Assembly (NCBI GenBank): GCA_014376345.1
Contig: JACMRS010000228.1
Location: 1 to 7,151, forward strand
From: Bacteroidia bacterium
GTDB taxonomy: Bacteria > Bacteroidota > Bacteroidia > NS11-12g > UBA955
Length of the DNA: 7,151 nucleotides
Reading direction: 5' to 3'
Each line of letters starts with the position of its first letter. Positions within the stretch are counted from its first letter, which is position 1. The position numbers and the translations under genes were made by a program. Below the pieces are notes generated by a model. It worked only from the letters and a program-made list of their open reading frames with translations, had not been told where the DNA came from and did no database searches. Shown here in pieces: positions 1 through 5,609 of this stretch.

Positions 1-1530
1 AAAACATCGACTACAGTTATTGTAGCAGTAATTGATGGAGGAACAGATGCTTATCATCCTGACCTAATGGTCAATATGTGGGTAAATACTAAAGAAATTC
101 CCGGTAATAATATTGACGACGATAACAACGGCTACATTGATGATATCAATGGCTGGAATTTTATTGGTGGTAAAGATGGTAAAAATGTTGGTCCTGATAA
201 TTTAGAGCTGACAAGACTTTACAGATTGTACAAACCTAAATTTGATGGTAAAGCTAAAAGTCAGATTGCTGCTGAGGATATGAATAATTATCTTCAGTAT
301 CTTGAAGTAAAAGAAGAATTTGAAGCTGAGTTCAATTCTGTAAATGCAACATATAAAACCTATATGGAGTTTTTAAAATCTTTTGATGCTTTGAAAGAAG
401 AAATGGGTAGCGATAAATTCAGCTTAAATGATTTGAAAGACAAAGAACTTAAAGACACAAATTCAATGTTGGCAAAAAATATTCTGCTTAGAACTTTACC
501 TCAGGGTTTGGGTTATTCAGATATTTATAAGCAGATAGAAGGAGGAATTGAGCAAATTAAAGACAAAAGAGATTATCAGTTGAATCCTGAATTTGATCCA
601 CGTTCAATAGTTGGTGATAATTATGCCAACCAGACTGAAAAAAATTACGGAAACAATAATGTTAAAGGGCCTGATGCATTGCACGGAACGCACGTTGCAG
701 GTATTATTGGTGCTGTACGTGATAACAGTTACGGAATGAATGGCGTTGCAAACAATGTGCGCATTATGGTAGTTCGTGTTGTGCCTGATGGTGATGAAAG
801 AGATAAAGACGTAGCGAATGGTATTCGTTATGCAGCAGACAATGGTGCTAAAGTAATTAATATGAGTTTTGGTAAAGCTTATTCATATAACAAGAAAATT
901 GTTGATGATGCTGTGGCTTATGCAGAAAGTAAAGATGTACTGATTATTCATGCTGCCGGAAACGATGGACAGAATAATGATAAAAACGGTAATTTTCCTA
1001 ATAAGAATTTTGAAAATGGCACTCAGGCTAAAAACTGGGTTGAAGTAGGTGCATCAAATCCTGATAAATCACCTGCAAGTTTTTCTAATTATGGTAAAAA
1101 ATCAGTAGATGTATTTGCGCCGGGTACTGATATTTATGCAACTGCACCCGACAGTACTTTCAGATGGCTGCAAGGTACCAGTATGGCATCACCTGTTGTT
1201 GCAGGTGTTGCAACATTGATTCGTTCATATTATCCTATGCTTACAGCTGATGAAGTAAAAGTAATTATTTGCAGTTCAGTAATGAAAGTTAAAGGCAAAC
1301 AACCACAGCCTCTTTCGGATGTTGAAAATGCTAAAATAGGCGAAGAATATAAAAAGAAATCAGACGCTGCTGCAAAAAAGGCTGCAAAGAAAAAATCAAA
1401 AACTGAATCTAAGCCTGCTAAAATTAAAGTAAAAACTCCTAAAATTAAGTACAAAAAGCTTTGTAAAAGCGGCGGAATTGTTAATGCTGAAGAAGCTTTG
1501 GAACTGGCTGAAAAAAAATCTAAAAGCTGA
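1..1530 (+). CDS. S8 family (subtilisin-like) serine peptidase, 5' partial
   Basis: Secreted or envelope-type subtilase that hydrolyses peptide bonds. The reading frame is open from base 1, and the codons before the first visible ATG (position 67) encode VIVAVIDGGTD, the catalytic Asp motif, so the true start lies left of the window. In-window residues: catalytic Asp 12 (34-36), catalytic His 228 in HGTHVAG (682-684), oxyanion Asn 321 in AAGND (961-963), and catalytic Ser 394 in GTSMASP (1180-1182). All are intact, so it should be active. The Asp-His spacing is about 215 residues, against roughly 30 in subtilisin. The insert starts with an Asp/Asn-rich, calcium-loop-like DDDNNGYIDD (115-144) and continues with a charged, mostly helical region. 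I recall this layout from a Bacteroidota S8 group. The C-terminus (GGIVNAEEALELA) closes the catalytic domain after a lysine-rich insertion. No type IX secretion sorting domain follows. The signal peptide, if any, is outside the window. The substrate is unknown. A terminator follows 21 bp after the stop. Confidence 0.95.
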   Translation, partial: KTSTTVIVAVIDGGTDAYHPDLMVNMWVNTKEIPGNNIDDDNNGYIDDINGWNFIGGKDGKNVGPDNLELTRLYRLYKPKFDGKAKSQIAAEDMNNYLQYLEVKEEFEAEFNSVNATYKTYMEFLKSFDALKEEMGSDKFSLNDLKDKELKDTNSMLAKNILLRTLPQGLGYSDIYKQIEGGIEQIKDKRDYQLNPEFDPRSIVGDNYANQTEKNYGNNNVKGPDALHGTHVAGIIGAVRDNSYGMNGVANNVRIMVVRVVPDGDERDKDVANGIRYAADNGAKVINMSFGKAYSYNKKIVDDAVAYAESKDVLIIHAAGNDGQNNDKNGNFPNKNFENGTQAKNWVEVGASNPDKSPASFSNYGKKSVDVFAPGTDIYATAPDSTFRWLQGTSMASPVVAGVATLIRSYYPMLTADEVKVIICSSVMKVKGKQPQPLSDVENAKIGEEYKKKSDAAAKKAAKKKSKTESKPAKIKVKTPKIKYKKLCKSGGIVNAEEALELAEKKSKS

Positions 1531-1551
1531 TAAAAGGCTAAAACTATATTC

Positions 1552-1583
1552 AGGCCCTGCTCTTAAAGCAGGGCCTTTTTTAT
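1552..1583 (+). terminator. Rho-independent terminator of the S8 peptidase gene
   Basis: A perfect 9-bp GC-rich inverted repeat, AGGCCCTGC (1552-1560) and GCAGGGCCT (1568-1576), has a 7-nt loop and runs straight into a T-tract (TTTTTTATT from 1576). It sits 21 bp after the peptidase stop codon, as expected for an intrinsic terminator. Read on the opposite strand the stem is not followed by a clear T-run, so it looks one-directional. It separates the peptidase from the response regulator downstream. Confidence 0.93.
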
Positions 1584-1634
1584 TAAAAAACAGAATACTG
1601 CAAATGGGTTATCAGGTTTAATAATTAAATTGCA

Positions 1635-1642
1635 TTAATTTG
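1635..1642 (+). promoter_or_regulatory. Possible Bacteroidota-type -7 promoter element
   Basis: TTAATTTG matches the Bacteroidota -7 consensus TAnnTTTG at five of six fixed positions and lies 15 bp before the response regulator start. No convincing TTTG-like -33 box is seen about 19 bp further upstream, and in sequence this AT-rich such a match is easily found by chance. The regulator does need its own promoter in 1584-1657, because a strong terminator lies before it. This is the best candidate I see, but it is weak. Confidence 0.22.
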
Positions 1643-1652
1643 AATATTCAAA
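1639..1652. promoter_or_regulatory. Perfect 14-bp palindrome before the response regulator
   Basis: TTTGAATATTCAAA is identical to its own reverse complement. It ends 5 bp before the response regulator ATG and overlaps the last four bases of the -7-like element. A symmetric site here could bind a dimeric regulator, perhaps the LuxR-type product itself, or could fold in the mRNA leader. Only the palindrome is seen. The operator role is inferred from its position, and the AT-rich content raises the odds of coincidence. Confidence 0.35.
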
Positions 1653-1657
1653 AATAA

Positions 1658-2341
1658 ATGAACACCAGGATAGCAATAGTCGATGACAAACAACCCAACA
1701 GGGTTTCTCTTTCGGAAAAGATAACTTTCGGTCATGAGTTTCAGGTGTTGTTTACAGCTGCAAATGGTGAGGATTTTATTGAGAAACTGACCGCATGTAA
1801 GCCGGATGCAAGACCGGAACTGGTGTTGATGGATATTGATATGCCGGTTATGAATGGTATTGAGGCTGTAAGTAAAGCATCCCAGAAATTTCCTGATGTG
1901 AAATTTCTGATGCTGACAGTTTTTGATGATGACGATAAGATATTTGAAGCCATTAAAGCCGGTGCCAGTGGTTATCTGTTAAAAGACGAAAAAATTGATG
2001 TAATTGCTGATGCTATCAGGCAGATTTTAGAGTTTGGTGGTGCTCCTATGTCACCTAGAGTGGCACGTAAAGCTTTGAATCTTTTAATGACTTCAAGCAT
2101 GAAAGCGAAACCTCAGAATCCTGCTGATTCAGGATACAGCCTGAGTGAACGGGAAAAAGACATCCTTAAATTAATGGTTGATGGGCACGATTACCGTGCA
2201 GTTGCGGACAGATTATTTATCAGTCCTCATACAGTTCGCAAGCACATTGCCAACATCTATGAAAAGCTTCATGTTTGTTCAAAAGTTGAAGCTGTTAAGC
2301 TTGCAATCAATAAAGGTTGGTTTGGAATGTTCTCTTTCTGA
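1658..2341 (+). CDS. NarL/FixJ-family response regulator (receiver + LuxR-type HTH)
   Basis: Cytoplasmic transcription factor activated by phosphorylation from a histidine kinase. The 227 residues are usual for the family. The receiver domain (about residues 3-125) has the acidic pair Asp9/Asp10 in IVDD, phospho-acceptor Asp59 in LMDIDMPVMNG, the switch Thr87 in LTVFDD, and Lys109 in GYLLKD. A linker of about 30 residues leads to a LuxR-type helix-turn-helix (about 160-220) with LSEREKDILKL and ISPHTVRKHIANIYEKL. The ATG at 1658 puts the receiver strand at the very N-terminus, so the start is firm even though the leader (AATAA) has no Shine-Dalgarno sequence. The gene appears to be monocistronic: a terminator lies upstream and a convergent gene begins 2 bp after its stop. 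No partner kinase is in the window, and its targets cannot be deduced. Tight control of the neighbouring genes is possible but not shown. Confidence 0.95.
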   Translation: MNTRIAIVDDKQPNRVSLSEKITFGHEFQVLFTAANGEDFIEKLTACKPDARPELVLMDIDMPVMNGIEAVSKASQKFPDVKFLMLTVFDDDDKIFEAIKAGASGYLLKDEKIDVIADAIRQILEFGGAPMSPRVARKALNLLMTSSMKAKPQNPADSGYSLSEREKDILKLMVDGHDYRAVADRLFISPHTVRKHIANIYEKLHVCSKVEAVKLAINKGWFGMFSF

Positions 2342-2343
2342 GA

Positions 2344-2775
2344 TCAGAATTTCAGACGGTCCCAGGGAATTCCTGCAAGTATCAGAATTAAAGCAAGTAT
2401 AAAGTTTCTCAGAGTGATTCTATGCTTCTCTTTATCTGTAGATGCGCGTTTTACTCTTGATCTTGCTACATGTACTACCATGATAGCTAAAAGCATTAAT
2501 AAAACATGCTCAAGTGCGATTTTTCTTATAGGTGCAACTCTAACCAGGTCAAAGCCATAACTCATCCAGGCTTCTAGTCCGTTAGGTGAATTGAAGAATA
2601 ATATTAAACCAATTAAAAGCTGAATGTCACATAAAATCATAAAAACCAGACTTGCTGTATTTTCTGATTTATTGTATTCTTTTTTATAAGAAATCATAGC
2701 CATGACAATGGCAACAATGCCGGCAAGTAATATCAGCCAGCGTGTTTGAGAATGAATCAGTTTAATCGTTTCCAT
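2344..2775 (-). CDS. Small four-helix membrane protein, possible cytochrome b-like, at end of nuo operon
   Basis: This 143-residue protein has four hydrophobic segments, at about residues 12-29, 42-61, 88-104 and 122-138, so it should be an inner-membrane protein. The N-terminus (KLIHSQTRWLILLAG), IQLLIGLILFF in helix 2, IALEH before helix 3, and the closing IPW match a small Bacteroidota family I recall as loosely annotated 'cytochrome b-like'. Histidines 8, 90 and 102 are candidate heme or metal ligands. Position 50, where I remember a His in many relatives (HIQLLLG), is Asp here. The ATG is 6 bp after the nuoN stop, so it is probably the last gene of the Complex I operon. That suggests, without proving, a role in electron transport or complex assembly. 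It is not a standard nuo subunit. Function is unproven. Confidence 0.8.
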   Translation of the reverse strand: METIKLIHSQTRWLILLAGIVAIVMAMISYKKEYNKSENTASLVFMILCDIQLLIGLILFFNSPNGLEAWMSYGFDLVRVAPIRKIALEHVLLMLLAIMVVHVARSRVKRASTDKEKHRITLRNFILALILILAGIPWDRLKF

Positions 2776-2781
2776 ATATTC

Positions 2782-4161
2782 TTATTTTAATAAATTTAGA
2801 AGAAGATCGGGTACAACCGACAATACAAGCATTCCTATAGAACAGATCATCAGAAGTAATTTTTGTGTGAAAGAAATTTCAATAGGGGTAGGTTCCATTT
2901 GACTTTTTCCAAACATTGAAATAATCACTTTAAAATAATAAAACACGCCGATAAGTGAAGCAATAATAGCAATTACAACCAGCCATATATAGCCATTTGC
3001 TACAGCTGCGGTAAAAATAAAATACTTTGCCATAAATCCTGCAAGTGGCGGAATTCCGGCCATCGAAAGCATCGCCAATGTCATTGTTCCTGCAATAAGC
3101 GGATTTCGTTTTACCAAACCTGAAAAGGCACCAATAGAACTGTCTCCTCTGGTGTTTGCTTTTACATGTTTCAGTACTGCAAAAGCTGCGATACTTGAAA
3201 GACTGTAAACTGCAATATAGTAGAAAAGAATATTAGCAGTATTGCTGTGCATTGTCAATAGTGCAATCATCATAAAGCCTGCGTGTGAAACACTGGAGTA
3301 AGCAAGCATTCTTTTGACATTGCTTTGCACGGCTGCTGTTACATTAGCAATAATAAGCGAGAGGATACAAATACAATAAATAACAATTACGTAGCTTTCC
3401 TGAATAGTTTCGAAAGCGGTATGAAACATTCTGTAAAATCCTCCGAAAGCAACCATCTTCACGATTGTAGCCATAAATGCTGTGATATTGGTTGGTGCAC
3501 CCTGATAAACGTCCGGAGCCCAGTAATGGAAAGGTGCAGCAGATACTTTAAATGCCAATGACATCATGATTAGCAGCATTCCGGCAAATAAAATTGCTGG
3601 AACATTGTCCTGATGTGAATTTAAAAAGGCGGCAATATCTGCAGTATAAAAACTTCCTGTACTGCCATAAATTAAAGCAATACCGAATAGCATAAAGGCT
3701 GATGCAAACGATCCTAAAAGAAAATATTTGAATGCTGCCTCATTAGAAACAAGCCTGCCTTTATTACTTCCAACCAAAACAAACAAAGGAATTGACAAAA
3801 TCTCGATTCCAAGAAACAACATGACAACATGTGTAAACGAAACCAATAACAAGCCACCTGTCAGTATGAAAAGTACCAAAGCATAATGGTCAGAGAAATT
3901 GGTGTCGTCAGTAAAATAATCACCTGCGAGTATAAACCAGAGTATGGCAACAGTGCTGAACATACCTGTAAAGGCAAGTGCAAAATTATCCATCAGCAAC
4001 ATGCCGAAAACTTCTTCGTTGGAGTTCCAGTCCATAATGCAAAAGCCAACCATTGTTGCAAGTCCGATAAGAACTATCGGCATGAAAAGCTTTTTAAGAT
4101 TCAGCAAACCTGCTGGAAGCGCTAGTACACCAAGGCCGGCTATCAGTATTAATTCCTTCAT
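2782..4161 (-). CDS. nuoN: NADH-quinone oxidoreductase subunit N
   Basis: Antiporter-like membrane subunit of respiratory Complex I (NADH + quinone to NAD+ + quinol, coupled to proton export), placed between the NuoM and NuoA/J/K parts of the membrane arm. Its 459 residues are close to the roughly 485 of E. coli NuoN, with about 13-14 hydrophobic segments. Key intramembrane residues are present: Glu120 in GIEILSIPL, Lys145 in FKYFLLG, Lys205 in AFKVSAAPFHYWAPDVYQG, Lys235 in IVKMVAFG, and Lys379 in GFMAKYF. By recall these correspond to E. coli E133, K158, K217, K247 and K395. The PFHYWAPDVYQGAPT stretch separates NuoN from NuoL and NuoM. The start ATG overlaps the nuoM stop in an ATGA (4158-4161), indicating translational coupling. 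No Shine-Dalgarno sequence is seen. The next gene starts 6 bp downstream. Confidence 0.96.
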   Translation of the reverse strand: MKELILIAGLGVLALPAGLLNLKKLFMPIVLIGLATMVGFCIMDWNSNEEVFGMLLMDNFALAFTGMFSTVAILWFILAGDYFTDDTNFSDHYALVLFILTGGLLLVSFTHVVMLFLGIEILSIPLFVLVGSNKGRLVSNEAAFKYFLLGSFASAFMLFGIALIYGSTGSFYTADIAAFLNSHQDNVPAILFAGMLLIMMSLAFKVSAAPFHYWAPDVYQGAPTNITAFMATIVKMVAFGGFYRMFHTAFETIQESYVIVIYCICILSLIIANVTAAVQSNVKRMLAYSSVSHAGFMMIALLTMHSNTANILFYYIAVYSLSSIAAFAVLKHVKANTRGDSSIGAFSGLVKRNPLIAGTMTLAMLSMAGIPPLAGFMAKYFIFTAAVANGYIWLVVIAIIASLIGVFYYFKVIISMFGKSQMEPTPIEISFTQKLLLMICSIGMLVLSVVPDLLLNLLK

Positions 4162-5606
4162 TTAATGCTTTGTAATAATGTTTTAACAGAGTCTCCGGTA
4201 ATATTTAAAATTAGCTGAGGTTGAACACCCAAGCCGATAATCAGGATAATAATTAATATCAGTGTTGTTTTTTCACGAACACTTAAAGGTGCAAAATTGT
4301 AGGTAAGGCTATTACTTTCGCCCAGCATCATTTTCTGGAAACCATTGAACATGTAAACTATTCCAAGAATAATGCTGATACCTGCAACTGAAGCCCAGAT
4401 AGGATTTTCCTGAAAAAGACCCATTAACATCAGTAATTCTCCAATAAAGCCAAATGTTGAAGGCAGTGCAACTACGCTGAGTACGATAATGAAAAACATA
4501 AAAGCAAAACCCGGTGCAACAGACCTGATACCGCCGAGCAATTTCATTTCTGTTGTGCCTGTTCTCCTGAAAATAATATCATAAATAAAGAATAATCCAA
4601 CGGTATTGATACCATGACTTAACATTTCAACCAAACTGCCCTGTATTGCAATTTCACTTGCACTAAGGATTCCGGCAGACATTAATCCCACGTGGGCAAT
4701 AGAAGCATACGCGATAACATATCTGAAATCTTTCTGAACAATGGCAATGCAAGAAGCGTAAATAATGCTGATTACAGAAAGTGCGATTACAATATAACCG
4801 TATTCTGCAAGTCCTTCAGGCACCATTGGAACCACCCATCTGATAAGTCCGTAAGTAGCCATTTTTAGCATAATACCTGAAAGCATCATGACACCGGGAA
4901 CCGGCGCAACATTGTAAGTAGCAGGCTGCCATGTGTGAAAAGGAAATACAGGCATTTTAACTGCAAACGCAAGAAAGAATGCACCGAGAACAAGACCTTG
5001 TTCTTCAACTCCCAGAGACCTTCCAGCCGCATAAAGCGATTGAATGTCAAAGCTGTGATTTGTAGTATGCTGATAAAGATAGATCAATGCAAGAAGCATA
5101 AATAAACTACCTGCAAGTGTGTAAATGAAAAATTTAAAAGTGATTTTTTGCCTGTTGTTTCCACCCCATGAAAGGCAGATAAAGTATATAGGAATCAGTG
5201 AAAGTTCCCAGAAAATATAAAACAGAAAACCGTCAGCAGCAGTAAATGTTCCAATCATTGCTCCCTGCATCATCAGCATCAGCGCAAATAAAATATGCTG
5301 ATTGTGGTGGGTACTTTCAAATGAAGAATATAAAATAAGTGGAACCAGTAAGGTGCTTAATAAAACCATCAGCATGCTTATTCCATCTACTTTAATATTA
5401 AAGCTGATGCCCATGCTTTCTATCCAGTTTTGCTGAAGATTTAAACATTCACCCTGACCTGTCTGTAACATGTATAATGCTACAAGAGCCAGTGCAAACT
5501 CAATAATAGCGGCGCCAAGAGCAATTGGTTTTGCATTTTCCTTCCCAAATCCAATCAGGATAAAGGCTGCTATAAATGGAAATATGATCAGTACTGCTGT
5601 TAACAT
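4158..5606 (-). CDS. nuoM: NADH-quinone oxidoreductase subunit M
   Basis: Second of the three antiporter-like proton-pumping subunits of Complex I, lying between NuoL and NuoN in the membrane arm. Its 482 residues compare with about 509 in E. coli. Key residues are visible: Glu134 in FWELSLIPIYF, Lys217 in FAVKMPVFPFHTW, Lys248 in GIMLKMATYG, His305 in IAHVG, and Glu390 in FGFIGELLML. By recall these correspond to E. coli E144, K234, K265, H322 and E407. The loop after FPFHTW reads QPATYNVAPVPG, not the proteobacterial LPDAH...APT form. I recall a similar QP.TY form from Bacteroidota. The ATG lies 3 bp after the nuoL stop, and the TGA stop overlaps the nuoN ATG by 4 bp, so the three are one transcription unit. 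Confidence 0.96.
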   Translation of the reverse strand: MLTAVLIIFPFIAAFILIGFGKENAKPIALGAAIIEFALALVALYMLQTGQGECLNLQQNWIESMGISFNIKVDGISMLMVLLSTLLVPLILYSSFESTHHNQHILFALMLMMQGAMIGTFTAADGFLFYIFWELSLIPIYFICLSWGGNNRQKITFKFFIYTLAGSLFMLLALIYLYQHTTNHSFDIQSLYAAGRSLGVEEQGLVLGAFFLAFAVKMPVFPFHTWQPATYNVAPVPGVMMLSGIMLKMATYGLIRWVVPMVPEGLAEYGYIVIALSVISIIYASCIAIVQKDFRYVIAYASIAHVGLMSAGILSASEIAIQGSLVEMLSHGINTVGLFFIYDIIFRRTGTTEMKLLGGIRSVAPGFAFMFFIIVLSVVALPSTFGFIGELLMLMGLFQENPIWASVAGISIILGIVYMFNGFQKMMLGESNSLTYNFAPLSVREKTTLILIIILIIGLGVQPQLILNITGDSVKTLLQSIK

Positions 5607-5609
5607 GAA

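Noticed and set aside
1230..1454. 74-codon open frame on the minus strand inside the protease gene
   Set aside because: It is the antisense shadow of the lysine-rich, A-rich region. Its Phe-rich translation is simply the reverse complement of Lys codons, and it has no start context or known motif.
1552..1583. The peptidase terminator as a two-way terminator that would also stop the nuo transcript
   Set aside because: On the minus strand the stem is followed by GAATATAGTTTTAG, without an adjacent T-run, so bidirectional action is not well supported.
1627..1641. Second AT-rich inverted repeat AAATT-GCATT-AATTT before the response regulator
   Set aside because: The arms are only 5 bp of pure A/T, and such repeats are expected by chance in this composition.
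1741..1953. 70-codon minus-strand frame inside the response regulator
   Set aside because: It is fully antisense to a well-supported receiver domain, has no recognisable motif, and is explained by chance.
2336..2349. Small hairpin TTCTG-AGAT-CAGAA spanning both convergent stop codons as a terminator
   Set aside because: The stem is only 5 bp and AT-rich, with no T-run on either strand, so it does not qualify as an intrinsic terminator.
2178..2402. 74-codon plus-strand frame crossing from the response regulator into the convergent gene
   Set aside because: It overlaps the HTH-coding region out of frame and then runs antisense to the membrane protein gene. Its translation shows no domain.
3325..4165. 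Three plus-strand open frames (3325-3561, 3886-4125, 3944-4165) opposite nuoN
   Set aside because: They are antisense to a confidently assigned gene, overlap one another in different frames, and show no motifs or promoter. The Cys/His content of the first looks zinc-finger-like but lacks regular spacing.
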